Shown here piece by piece: positions 50,653 through 59,364 of a DNA stretch of 64,000 nucleotides; position 1 is the first letter of the stretch, and every line of letters begins with the position of its first letter. Under the pieces are notes generated by a model. That model was not told the DNA's origin. It saw nothing but the letters and a program-made list of their open reading frames with translations, and made no database searches. This stretch comes from Streptomyces flaveolus (GTDB lineage: Bacteria > Actinomycetota > Actinomycetes > Streptomycetales > Streptomycetaceae): positions 130,921 to 194,920 of the forward strand of contig NZ_JNWV01000028.1 of NCBI RefSeq assembly GCF_000716535.1, in the 5' to 3' direction. The position numbers and the translations under genes were made by a program.

Positions 50653-51690
50653 TCAGGCTGCCAACGGGTTCAGGACCAGCGGTTCGATCCGGCCCTCCAG
50701 CATGGCGCCCAGGCCCTGCGCCGCGCACACGTCGGGCCGCTCCGCGATGTGCACCGGCATCCCGGTGGCCTTCCGCAGCATCTGGTCGAACCCGGGCAGC
50801 AGCGCCGAGCCGCCGACCATCATGATCCCGCGGTCGGCGAGGTCGGCCACCAGGTCCGGCGGGCACTCGCGCAGCACCTTGCCGATGGCGTCCAGGACGG
50901 CCGTCAGCGGGGTCTGGATCGCGTCCCGCACGGCGGCGGTGTCCACCCGCACGCTGCGCGGCAGCCCCGTCGCCACGTCCCGGCCGTGGATCTCGGTGGA
51001 CGCGGGGCCGTGCGGGGTCAGCCCGTTGCCGGACAGGGCCAGTTGCAGCGGCCGTACCGCCTGACTGGGCAGCATCAGCGCGTGCGCGTGCCGCAGATGC
51101 TGCACGATCGCGTGGTCCACGGCCTCGCCGCCCACCGGGATCCGCTCGGCGGTGACGATGGAGCCCAGCGAGAGCACCGCGACCTGGGTCGCCGCCGCCC
51201 CGCACACCATGACCATGGTGGCCTCGGGCCGCTCCACCGGCAGCCCGCACCCCACGGCCGCGGCGATCAGCGTGTCGACCAGCTCCACCCGCCTGGCCCC
51301 CAGCCCGACCAGCGTCTCGATCGTCGCGCGCTGGGCGAGCGGATCCGCGTCGTGCGGGGCACAGGCCGCCGCCCGCAGCCGGGGCTTGCGGCGCAGCGCC
51401 CGGCGCATCTTGTCGCCGAGCAGGTGCCGCAGCATCCGCTGGGCCATCTCGATGTCCACCACCGTGCCTCCGGCGATGGGCCGTACGACCCGGATGTAGT
51501 CCGGGGTGCGCCCCGTCATCTTCTCCGCGAACTCGCCCACGGCGATCAGCGCGCCGGTACGGGTGTTCACGGCGGCGACCGAGGGCTGGTCCACGACCAG
51601 ACCGGAGCCCTTCACGTACACCCGGGTGCGGGCCGCCCCCAGGTCGACGGCGAAGTGACAGCGGCGCAGGTGCTCCAGGCTGACGGTCAC
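50653..51690 (-). CDS. mbl: MreB/Mbl-like actin homologue
   Basis: A 345-residue bacterial actin. It has AVDLGAARTRVYVKG (phosphate 1), VVRPIAGGTVVDIEMAQRML, VMVCGAAATQVAVLSLGSIV (phosphate 2 region) and IMMVGGSALLPGFDQML. GTG 51690 follows GGGAGG; longer frames begin in unrelated sequence. Family members form filaments. Streptomyces Mbl contributes to aerial hypha and spore wall formation, and the position matches S. coelicolor mbl (recall). It is downstream of and codirectional with the predicted conflict operon, after a 159-nt gap. Confidence 0.88.
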   Translation of the reverse strand: MTVSLEHLRRCHFAVDLGAARTRVYVKGSGLVVDQPSVAAVNTRTGALIAVGEFAEKMTGRTPDYIRVVRPIAGGTVVDIEMAQRMLRHLLGDKMRRALRRKPRLRAAACAPHDADPLAQRATIETLVGLGARRVELVDTLIAAAVGCGLPVERPEATMVMVCGAAATQVAVLSLGSIVTAERIPVGGEAVDHAIVQHLRHAHALMLPSQAVRPLQLALSGNGLTPHGPASTEIHGRDVATGLPRSVRVDTAAVRDAIQTPLTAVLDAIGKVLRECPPDLVADLADRGIMMVGGSALLPGFDQMLRKATGMPVHIAERPDVCAAQGLGAMLEGRIEPLVLNPLAA

Positions 51691-51849
51691 GGCGGATCCT
51701 CCCGAGTGCGCAGGCCTTGAGGTGCCCCGCCTGTCCGGCGGGCTCACTGGCATCCTGCGCGGGTCCGGGAGCGGGCGCCTTTCCTGGGCGGCCGGGCGGG
51801 GTGCCGCTGAACGGGCGTATTTTCCGGCCGTCCCGGAGTGTCGGCGGGG

Positions 51850-54800
51850 TCAGCGGGCGCGGATGGCCTCCACCAGCGGTTCGAGGGAGGACACCGTGAC
51901 CTCGCTGCCGCCCTCGCGCAACCCGCGCCGGCCGGCGGCGGTGGGCGCGTAGCCGACGAAGCGGAGGCCGAGCTGCTGGGCGGCGGTGAGTTCGGCGACC
52001 GAGGAGCTGATCAGCAGGCTCGAACGGGCCGGTGTGCCGACGGCGGTCAGGGCGCGCAGCAGACAGTCGGGGTGGGGCGTCAGCAGGCTGAGGTCGGCGC
52101 GGCGGCCGTGGACGCCCGCGAGGGGCAGCCGGTAGGGCTCCAGGCAGCGGTGGACGGCCTGGGTGCCCACGTCCGTCACCACGCTGACCCGGCGGCCGGA
52201 GCGGTGCAGGGCGCGGACGAGCGCGAGGGAGCGGTGCGTCGTGGGCGCGTCCGGTACGGCCCGCAGCTCCAGCTCGTCGAGTCGCGCGCGCAGTAGCGGG
52301 CCGAGCCGGTCGTGGGCGAAGGCGCGCAGCAGGTCCAGCGGGTGCGTGAACGCCTCCCGGCCGGGGACGCCCGCGACGGGCAGCGGCCGGCCCGTCAGCG
52401 CGTCCTGCGGATCGCGGTGGTCGGCGACGACGGACAGCAGGTCGAGCACGGCCTCCCGGGCCGTCTGCGCCGGGAACAGCCGGGCGAGGGGCCCGTCGAA
52501 GCCGACCAGCACGGTCTCGGCGTCGGCGAGGAGCGCCGCCAGCCGCCGACGGGACGGGACCGGAGGCTCCGCCTCCGGCGCGGGCGCCCACTCGGGGACC
52601 AGTTGCACGGTGTACGACACCGCCAGTCCCGGCACCGGCCAGTCGTCCACCCCGGCGTTCACCGCCCGCTGGGCCGCGCCCGCCCGGCGCGGCGGATAGC
52701 GGCGCGTGACGGGGGCCGCCGCGCCGCGCAGATGCTCCAGCAGGAGCCCGGAGACACCGGTGGCCTCGGCGCGGACGAACGCCACCGGATCCTCGACCCG
52801 CCAGGACAGCTTCACCGCGGCGGTGAACGCGCCCTTGCCGGAACTCGGCAGGGACACGATCTTCCGGGTCTCGTGCGGGGTGAGGTCGACCGCGTAGTAC
52901 GTCTCCGGACGGGGCGGCCGCGTGCCGTACGGGTGGATCGGGTCGAGCAGCGTCAGCGGGCCGTCGGGCCGCGTGTGGACGACGGCCGTGCGCCCCGGCG
53001 TGGGGACGCCCAGCTCGCGCAGGTCGTGCGTGATGAACGGGCCCCGCACCAGATCCCGCTCCCCGGGCTCGGCGGACCCCGGCCCGAGCGGGCAGTACCA
53101 GGCGGCCGGCGGGCTGTCCGGGGCGCTGTCGCGGAACAGCGGGCGGAACCGCTGCGAGCGGCGGGCGGCGGAGCTGGCGGCGAAGTCGTCGTACAGGGCG
53201 GGCGGTACGACGACCATCACGTCCGCGGCTTCCTCCGGTGGCCCGACGGGCGGCCGGCCGAACGTCACCCGCAGCCGCGGCGGATCGGTCAGCCGGGCGA
53301 GCGCCTGGGGGAGTTCGCGCAGCACGGCGACGAGGACGGGCAGGAGGTAGGCGCCGGGCGCGGTGCGCACCAGGTAGCCGTCCGGGCGGACCTCCGCCTC
53401 GTACTGCCGGGGGCCGAGGGAGCCGCGCGCCAGGATCTCGTGCACGGTGGCTTCGAGCGTGATGCGGGCTTCCGGGCGGCCGGTGAGCCCGTCGGCCGCG
53501 AAGCGGATCTCGGCCCGGTCGGCAGCCGCGCCGGCGGGATCGCCCCGCCGCCCCCGCCCCAGCCGCGCAAGCCGCTCGGCGCCGCGCCGCTGGGCCTCCG
53601 GGCTGTCGGAGAGGAGCGCCGTGACCGCCGGGGTCAGTTCCGTCCCGAGCGCGTCGGAGTCGTCGGGGTGCAGGGCGCGCGCGATGCCGCCGAGCGCCTG
53701 GAGCGCCTTCTCCCGGCTCCCGTGGACCACCGGCGCGGAGTCCAGACAGGTCAGGACCGGTCCGTCCGGGGTGAGCACGACGGCGTGCGTGTTCAGCACA
53801 CCGCGCGGCCCGTCCTGCGCGTGCAGGGCGAGGACCGCCTCGGCCAGCGGCGGGAGCAGCGCGACGACCTCGTCGGCGGGCAGGCCGCCCGGAGTGTCCA
53901 GGAGGCGCCGGCGCAGGGTGGGGCCGGCGACGAACTCACGGACCAGGTAGGGAGATCCGTCGGCGACGCCGTGGTCGCGGACCGGTGCGATCCCCGGGTG
54001 GCGCACCTCGGCGAGGCGGCGGCACAGGTCCCGGAAGGCGGCGGGGGACCGTCCCCGCGGATACCGGCGCAGCACGACGAGCGTGTCACCGGCGCGCGTG
54101 TCCTGGGCGAACCAGCCCGTGCCGCCCGTGCCCTCGGCCTGCCGCAGCAGCCGGTACCGCCCCGCGAACAGCTCCTCGGTGCCGTCCGCCGACAGCCGCC
54201 GGACGCTGTCCTCGCTGACCGTGGCGAACGGATCGCCCTCCGCGGCGGTTCCCGCGCCCCGCGCGGCCGGGACCGACGCCCGGAACTCGCCCGGCGCCCG
54301 GCCCGCCCTGCGGTCGATGACCTCGCCCATGCGGTCGAGGAGTTCGGTGGTGCGGTGGCGGTCGGTGCGGGGCAGGCCGAGCAGCAGCAGCTCGCGTACG
54401 CCGTCCCGGAAGGCGTAGGTACCGGGCGGGCCGTCCGGGGCGGTGGTGAGCATCCCGCTGAGAATCACCTCGGCCAGGTGCTGAGGGCGCGGATCGGGTT
54501 CGACGGCGGCCTGGACCAGGCGCATCACCGGCAGGTCGGGGCGGCCCACCGCGAGATGGCCGGCCAGCCGGAACGCCTCCGGCGAGGCGGTCGCCCGGAA
54601 CCGCAGGACCAGCTCCTCGGCGGACAGCAGCCCGACGTCCGTACGGTCCTCGGCGTCCGCCGGCAGCGGGCGCCCCAACCAGGCGACCGCACCGGGGAAT
54701 TCCCCGCCGCCCGGGGTGGCGAGCAGCCCGGCCCAGTGTGCGAGCCACCGCGGCTCCGGCTCCAGCACGGGAAGCGGGACCGCGCCGCCGGTCACGGCGG

Positions 54801-55791
54801 ACTCGGGCCGCTCGTAGGGGGTGAACGCGAGCGTCGCCGCGGGGGCGGCGGGGTGCGGGGCCGACAGGGTGCCCGGGGTGGTGGGCAGGGCGGTGTTCCG
54901 CCACAGGTGCTCCGGGAGCGGCTGCACGACGGCCAGGGGCATCCGGCGCGCCCAGCGGTGCAGGGTGGCGAACCAGCGGGTGCCGGCCGGGCCCTCCCGC
55001 CACTGCGGGCCCATGCAGTCGCTGATCAGGAGGGTGACGGTACGGCCGTCGGCGGGGGCGTGCGGGTCGGGGCCGCGTACGGTGCCGTCGGCGGCGGCGC
55101 GGTGGAGGGCGACCGTGCGGAAGGCGCCCGACTGGGCCAGGACGGTGTGCAGTTCGCGGATCAGGGGCCGCCAGACCGGCATGGTGGGGCCCACGTCGTA
55201 CACCAGGTTCAGGCGCAGCCAGCGCTCCCGTGCGGGGCGCAGCACCGGCAGCCACCACGCGGGGTCGGCGCCGAGGCGGGCGATGCGGTCGGCGGTCGCC
55301 GGCTCGTCCAGCTCCAGGCCCACGGGTGCGTCGATCCGGCGTTCCAGCGGACGCAGCGCGCGTTGCAGCGCGAGCGGGTGGCGCAGCATCGGGGGCGCCG
55401 GGGCCAGGAGCGGGGTGTGGGACCGGTCCGCCACCGGGGCGGGACGGCGGGCGGGCAGGTGCAGGGGGACGCGGGAGGGCGGCTGCGGGTGCGGGACGGG
55501 CTCGGTCCCGGGGGCGGGCTCGGGGTCCCGTGCCGTCTCCCGGGACGGTGGCGGCGGGGGTTCCTGCCGCTTCGGCGCCGCTGGTCCGGTGGAGTCGGCG
55601 GGGCCAGGGCCGGCCGGGGTGTGGCCGTCGTCCGCGCCGGGGGTCATCTGCCGGGCGAGCCACAGCACTTCGGCCAGTTCCACCGGGGTCGGGCGCACCC
55701 CGTGGGCCGCCTCGGCCAGGACGTCGGCCAGGCGGACGAAGGGGTCCGGGGAACGGGGGCGCTCGAAGGCCCCGGAGGACTCAGAAGACAT
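51850..55791 (-). CDS. SAV_2336-type multidomain protein of MoxR-vWA-VMAP system
   Basis: A 1313-residue cytoplasmic protein. Order: N-terminal helix pair (1-50), Pro-rich linker (50-140), vWA-like SAV_2336 region (about 190-330; LNLVYDVGPTMPVWRPL, VTLLISDCMGPQW, which looks like a degenerate MIDAS), helical region (380-490), pseudokinase (about 544-700; VVLRRYP replaces the Lys, no HRD, CLDSAP replaces DFG), an unassigned domain (760-960), a possible SPFH-like segment (965-1065) and a degenerate HAD-like domain (1090-1313; VGFDGPLARLF, SVVTDVG, SLLISSS). It overlaps the upstream MoxR gene by 11 nt. It probably acts as scaffold or sensor in an NTP-dependent conflict system. Confidence 0.8.
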   Translation of the reverse strand: MSSESSGAFERPRSPDPFVRLADVLAEAAHGVRPTPVELAEVLWLARQMTPGADDGHTPAGPGPADSTGPAAPKRQEPPPPPSRETARDPEPAPGTEPVPHPQPPSRVPLHLPARRPAPVADRSHTPLLAPAPPMLRHPLALQRALRPLERRIDAPVGLELDEPATADRIARLGADPAWWLPVLRPARERWLRLNLVYDVGPTMPVWRPLIRELHTVLAQSGAFRTVALHRAAADGTVRGPDPHAPADGRTVTLLISDCMGPQWREGPAGTRWFATLHRWARRMPLAVVQPLPEHLWRNTALPTTPGTLSAPHPAAPAATLAFTPYERPESAVTGGAVPLPVLEPEPRWLAHWAGLLATPGGGEFPGAVAWLGRPLPADAEDRTDVGLLSAEELVLRFRATASPEAFRLAGHLAVGRPDLPVMRLVQAAVEPDPRPQHLAEVILSGMLTTAPDGPPGTYAFRDGVRELLLLGLPRTDRHRTTELLDRMGEVIDRRAGRAPGEFRASVPAARGAGTAAEGDPFATVSEDSVRRLSADGTEELFAGRYRLLRQAEGTGGTGWFAQDTRAGDTLVVLRRYPRGRSPAAFRDLCRRLAEVRHPGIAPVRDHGVADGSPYLVREFVAGPTLRRRLLDTPGGLPADEVVALLPPLAEAVLALHAQDGPRGVLNTHAVVLTPDGPVLTCLDSAPVVHGSREKALQALGGIARALHPDDSDALGTELTPAVTALLSDSPEAQRRGAERLARLGRGRRGDPAGAAADRAEIRFAADGLTGRPEARITLEATVHEILARGSLGPRQYEAEVRPDGYLVRTAPGAYLLPVLVAVLRELPQALARLTDPPRLRVTFGRPPVGPPEEAADVMVVVPPALYDDFAASSAARRSQRFRPLFRDSAPDSPPAAWYCPLGPGSAEPGERDLVRGPFITHDLRELGVPTPGRTAVVHTRPDGPLTLLDPIHPYGTRPPRPETYYAVDLTPHETRKIVSLPSSGKGAFTAAVKLSWRVEDPVAFVRAEATGVSGLLLEHLRGAAAPVTRRYPPRRAGAAQRAVNAGVDDWPVPGLAVSYTVQLVPEWAPAPEAEPPVPSRRRLAALLADAETVLVGFDGPLARLFPAQTAREAVLDLLSVVADHRDPQDALTGRPLPVAGVPGREAFTHPLDLLRAFAHDRLGPLLRARLDELELRAVPDAPTTHRSLALVRALHRSGRRVSVVTDVGTQAVHRCLEPYRLPLAGVHGRRADLSLLTPHPDCLLRALTAVGTPARSSLLISSSVAELTAAQQLGLRFVGYAPTAAGRRGLREGGSEVTVSSLEPLVEAIRAR

Positions 55792-56815
55792 CGGACCGCG
55801 CGGTCTGCCCCAGGTACGGCATCAACTGCTCGGCCAGCCGGTCCAGGGAGTCGGCGTCCAGGTCGGCGGAGCGGGCCAGGTAGATCGCGTTGAGGAGCTG
55901 GTCCGTGGCCAGGTCGCCGACGCCCGCCCGGGACAGGAACCGGTCGATCAGGGTGCGCGCGTGGGCGTCGGGTTCGCCCAGGTGGGCGCGGACGATCTCG
56001 GCGAGCTGCCGGTCGTCGGGCTGCCGCAGGTGCAGGGTGACGCAGCGGCGCAGGAAGGCCGGCGGGAACTCGCGCTCGCCGTTGCTGGTGAGGACGACGA
56101 AGGGGAAGGCCCGGCAGCGGACCCGCCCGTGGGCCACCGGGACCCGCTCGTCGGTGCCGTCGGCCAGCACCTCGGCGACACCGTCCGGCGCGAGCCGCGC
56201 GGCACGCACCAGCTCGGGGATCTCGTACTGGCCCTCCTCCAGCACGTTCAGCAGGTCGTTGGGCAGGTCCAGGTCGCTCTTGTCGATCTCGTCGATGAGC
56301 AGTGCGCGGGGCCGGGCGTACGGCAGGAGGGCGGTACCGAGCGGGCCCAGGCGCAGATGGTGCTCGATGCCCGACCGGTCGTCCGCGCCCTCGGCCCCGT
56401 CCCGCCGGGCGGCCTCCTGCCGGGCCGCGTACAGCCGCGAGAGCGGGTCGTACTGGTAGAGGCCGTCGTGGAGGGTGCTGCGGCTGGTGACGTTCCAGCG
56501 CAGCACCGGGCCGAGCCGCAGCTCCCGGGCGACCGCGTACACGAGCGAGGACTTGCCGGTGCCGGGCGGGCCGGTGACCAGCAGCGGGCGGCGCAGGTAC
56601 AGGGCCGCGTTGACGAGCTGGACCGTCTCCGGCGTGGCCTGGTACGTCTCGGCGCGGTGCGTGCGGTCGGGGGAGACGGCGGCGGCGTCGCCGGACGGGT
56701 CCGGCGCCGGGAGCAGCGGCCCGCCGTCGAAGTTCCGCCAGGGCGGCGGCGGTGGCAGCCGGGTGATGCCGTCGTGCGGCTCGTTCGTACCGGTGTAGAC
56801 GGGCCACAGGGGCAT
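55781..56815 (-). CDS. MoxR-family AAA+ ATPase of conflict operon
   Basis: A 344-residue AAA+ protein. Walker A is GPPGTGKSS (82-90), Walker B is ALLIDEIDKSD (about 171-181), sensor 1 is FVVLTSNGEREFP, and the Arg-finger region is AFLRRC. The MoxR type fits the helix insertion before sensor 1 (EEGQYEIPELVRAARLAPDG). It should remodel protein complexes using ATP, with the vWA-like protein encoded downstream (11-nt overlap) and the VMAP protein encoded 43 nt upstream. The Pro-rich N-terminus (PPPPPWRNFDGGPLLPAPDP) is unusual. Confidence 0.9.
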   Translation of the reverse strand: MPLWPVYTGTNEPHDGITRLPPPPPWRNFDGGPLLPAPDPSGDAAAVSPDRTHRAETYQATPETVQLVNAALYLRRPLLVTGPPGTGKSSLVYAVARELRLGPVLRWNVTSRSTLHDGLYQYDPLSRLYAARQEAARRDGAEGADDRSGIEHHLRLGPLGTALLPYARPRALLIDEIDKSDLDLPNDLLNVLEEGQYEIPELVRAARLAPDGVAEVLADGTDERVPVAHGRVRCRAFPFVVLTSNGEREFPPAFLRRCVTLHLRQPDDRQLAEIVRAHLGEPDAHARTLIDRFLSRAGVGDLATDQLLNAIYLARSADLDADSLDRLAEQLMPYLGQTARSDVF

Positions 56816-56858
56816 GGGCTCTTCTTCTCCGTGGGGGGCGGTTCGGTCGTGCGGTGGG

Positions 56859-58631
56859 TCAGGCGACGGGCGAGTGCAGGCTCGCGGTGGTCTCGGGGAA
56901 GCAGCGCGGGTCGTCCCAGAGGAGCTGGAGGTCTCTCGCCCAGTGCAGGTCGGGCTCGTCGGCGGCGTCCGCGGTCAGCCGCAACGACAGGACGTGGCGC
57001 GGGAGTTCGGCGGGCGGCACACCGGCGACCGAGGCGGCGAGCTGGTCGAGGAACGCGGTGCCGGGGCAGGGCGGGTCCTCGGGGCCGGTGCCGGGGCGGG
57101 GGGAACCCCCGGACTCGGCGCTCGGGCAGGGCGGGTCCTCGTGTGCGGTGCAGGGGGAGCCGGTGCGCGGCCACAGCAGGATCGGGACGGGCACGGTGAG
57201 ACCGACCTCGAAGTGCTCCCGTGCCGTCGTGGGCTGGGCCGCGTAGCCCGCCAGCCCGGCGTCGCCGTCCCAGAGCCGTTTGCGCAGGCTCGGCGGCCGC
57301 TCCCGGGTGCCGCACTCGACCCGGTGCACCTCCACCCCGCCGCCGGAGTCCAGCTTCTGCCACTTCTTGCGCAGCTGGTGGCGCAGCCGGCCGCTGTGGT
57401 GGCGCGCCCGGTCGGTCACCACGAGGGGATAGGCGCAGCCGAGCGGCGTGCTGTCGTCCGCGCCGCACTCCCACTGCGCCACCGCCTCGTTGAGCCACTC
57501 ACGGGGCAGGACGAACGTCACCAGCTCGTCGGCGTCCGGGGCGAGGTGGGCCACGGCTTCGTCGATGCGGCTCTGGACGTAGGCCCGCACCCCGGTGCGC
57601 GGCAGCCGGCGGGCGCCCACCGGCCGGCGCCGGCCGTCGCGGTACGCGGACACCTCCACGGTCACCTGGTCGGGACCGGCACCGCTGTGATCGATCTCCA
57701 CGACGACCGGGGACCAGGCGGGAGCCGCCGACGCGGCGGCGGGGGCCGGGGCGTCCGGGGCCGCCGTGTCCGGTAACGTCGGCTCCCCGTCCAGCAGTTC
57801 CAGGAGCCGGTCGGCGAACCGGGTCATCGCCTGCGGATCGGGGACCTCCCACTGCACATAGGCGGCGGCGGCCCACAGGGAGGGGAAGCCGCCCGGGGGC
57901 AGGGGCGGCCCGAAGGCGCCCACCGCGTCCACGTACAGCCGGTTCGGATCGCCCACCCCGCCGCCGGCGGCCACGGCCCGGCGCAGCAGGGCGTACAGCC
58001 GCCGGCGGGCGTCGTCCCGGTGGCCCGGGGTGGGCACCAGTTCGCCCAGCTCGGGCCAGTACCGGGCCAGCACGTCCAGCGGCAGCATCCGGCCCTTGCG
58101 CACGTCCGGCGACGACCCCACGGCCGCGGTGACCATGCCCGCGACCCTGCCGTCCGGGAGCGCCGCCGCCGCCCCGCTGAACCCGTCCACGAGCGGCTGC
58201 CCGTGCCCCTGCCACGCCACCAGTTCCAGCCACTCCCCGGCGATCAACTGCCCGGACACGGCCTGGCATTCGGCGAGCGTGCCCTCGTCGTAGCCCTGGG
58301 GGAAGCCGTACGCGACCAGGCGGGGGTACGGCTCGGTGTACGCGGCGTCGGGCGGGGCGAAACCCGCCGGGGCGAGCGGGACGTCACGGTCCAGTTCGAG
58401 CACGGCGACATCGCCGGGGTCGGTGACCTCGCCCGCCCAGCCGCCGTGGGCGACGACCGAGGCGGACAGCTCGCCCAGCTCCCTGGCGTGCGGGAAGGTG
58501 ACGGTCACCGCTGCCCGGTCGCTCCGCCCGACGACGTGGGCGCAGGTGAGCAGCCGGCGGCCGGTGACCAGGAATCCGGCACCCACCTCGTCGCCACAGG
58601 CGATCCGGGCCTGCCAGGCAGCGCTGCGCAT
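56859..58631 (-). CDS. Trypsin-like protease with VMAP-C domain
   Basis: A 590-residue cytoplasmic protein. The N-terminal trypsin-like domain has His32 (LLTCAHVVG), Asp74 (DPGDVAVLEL) and Ser152 (VDGFSGAAAA), so the triad looks intact and there is no signal peptide. Residues about 205-285 look like an effector-associated adaptor domain (RRLYALLRRAVAAGGGVGDP). Residues about 310-590 match VMAP-C (VVVEIDHSGAGPDQVTVEVS, REWLNEAVAQWECG, PILLWPRTG). The linker carries a TTA codon (Leu286). Its ATG overlaps the upstream TRYPCO1-like stop by 1 nt (TGATG). It is probably a caspase-like executor protease. Confidence 0.88.
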   Translation of the reverse strand: MRSAAWQARIACGDEVGAGFLVTGRRLLTCAHVVGRSDRAAVTVTFPHARELGELSASVVAHGGWAGEVTDPGDVAVLELDRDVPLAPAGFAPPDAAYTEPYPRLVAYGFPQGYDEGTLAECQAVSGQLIAGEWLELVAWQGHGQPLVDGFSGAAAALPDGRVAGMVTAAVGSSPDVRKGRMLPLDVLARYWPELGELVPTPGHRDDARRRLYALLRRAVAAGGGVGDPNRLYVDAVGAFGPPLPPGGFPSLWAAAAYVQWEVPDPQAMTRFADRLLELLDGEPTLPDTAAPDAPAPAAASAAPAWSPVVVEIDHSGAGPDQVTVEVSAYRDGRRRPVGARRLPRTGVRAYVQSRIDEAVAHLAPDADELVTFVLPREWLNEAVAQWECGADDSTPLGCAYPLVVTDRARHHSGRLRHQLRKKWQKLDSGGGVEVHRVECGTRERPPSLRKRLWDGDAGLAGYAAQPTTAREHFEVGLTVPVPILLWPRTGSPCTAHEDPPCPSAESGGSPRPGTGPEDPPCPGTAFLDQLAASVAGVPPAELPRHVLSLRLTADAADEPDLHWARDLQLLWDDPRCFPETTASLHSPVA

Positions 58632-59083
58632 CACCGGTCGGCGGACTCCGGTCCGGGCACGGTCCGGTCGGGCGCGGCCTGGCCGGGCAGGGTCGGCGGT
58701 GACGCGTGCTGTCCGGACGCGGCCCGCGCCGGCGGGTTCTGCGCCGGGGCGGCCGGTTCCGGCGCCTGCCCCGGGGACCAGCTCAGCTTGACGACCAGGT
58801 GGCCCTCCGCCGATCCCTTCGCGATCACGGCACCGGCCTCCGCGGACAGCCGCACGCCGAACTCGATCTCCACCGTGTCCGGGCGCAGGCTGCCGTCCCG
58901 GAAGACCCGCAGCGCGGACGCCGCGGCCGCCCGTACGCCGTCGAGCGCTCCCTCGAAGGTGCGCGCGGCCTGCGCCGGCCCGTCGCCGCGCGAGACGAGG
59001 CGGGCTCCCGACCGGGTGCTGCCGGCACCCTCCACCATGACGAGCGCGCCGTCCTCGGTCCTGAACTCCACCAATTCGTCCAC
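58631..59083 (-). CDS. CU044_2847/TRYPCO1-like trypsin-co-occurring protein
   Basis: A 150-residue protein. The small N-terminal domain (about 1-100) has VEFRTEDGALVMVEG, VRAAAASALRVFRDG and the family-like VEIEFGVRLSAEAGAVIAKG with HLVVKLSW, typical of trypsin-co-occurring domain 1. A Pro/Ala-rich tail follows. It opens the four-gene operon and is coupled to the trypsin-VMAP gene. A role as pseudo-substrate, inhibitor or trigger of the protease is inferred from co-occurrence only. Confidence 0.82.
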   Translation of the reverse strand: MDELVEFRTEDGALVMVEGAGSTRSGARLVSRGDGPAQAARTFEGALDGVRAAAASALRVFRDGSLRPDTVEIEFGVRLSAEAGAVIAKGSAEGHLVVKLSWSPGQAPEPAAPAQNPPARAASGQHASPPTLPGQAAPDRTVPGPESADR

Positions 59084-59364
59084 GGTGACGCTCGCTCCCC
59101 CGTCGTACCTGACCAGTGACCACGGTCCATGTTACGGACGGTGCTGCGGGTGTCACACATCCGGCGGTGAGGGGCGGGACCTGTTCCGAGGTTGGCGAAA
59201 ACCCGCCAGGGCGCCTTTCCGTCAGTTCCGGTCAACTCCCGTACGGGATACGACACATCACACTCGTCCCAGCACTCGACGCACTCGGCACACACGACTC
59301 GGCACACCCGACTCGACGACACGACTCGCTGCACACGACTCGCTACACACGAGAAGAGGCGTGG
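59084..59364. other. Divergent promoter region of conflict operon and S8 protease
   Basis: A 281-nt gap between divergent genes. The right half is an array of CACTCG/CGACTCG repeats (59261-59353) in the protease leader. No -35/-10 pair could be assigned with confidence. Confidence 0.5.
59261..59353. repeat. ~14-bp tandem repeats in S8 protease leader
   Basis: CACTCG occurs at 59261, 59273 and 59282. CGACTCG then occurs at 59295, 59309, 59322 and 59336, with a final partial copy at 59350, so the spacing is 13-14 nt in a CACA-rich context. The array ends 11 nt before the ATG and touches the ribosome-site region. Confidence 0.7.

Noticed and set aside
52312..55893. 1193-codon open frame on the plus strand
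   Set aside because: Antisense shadow of the SAV_2336-type gene, low-complexity Arg/Gly/Pro.
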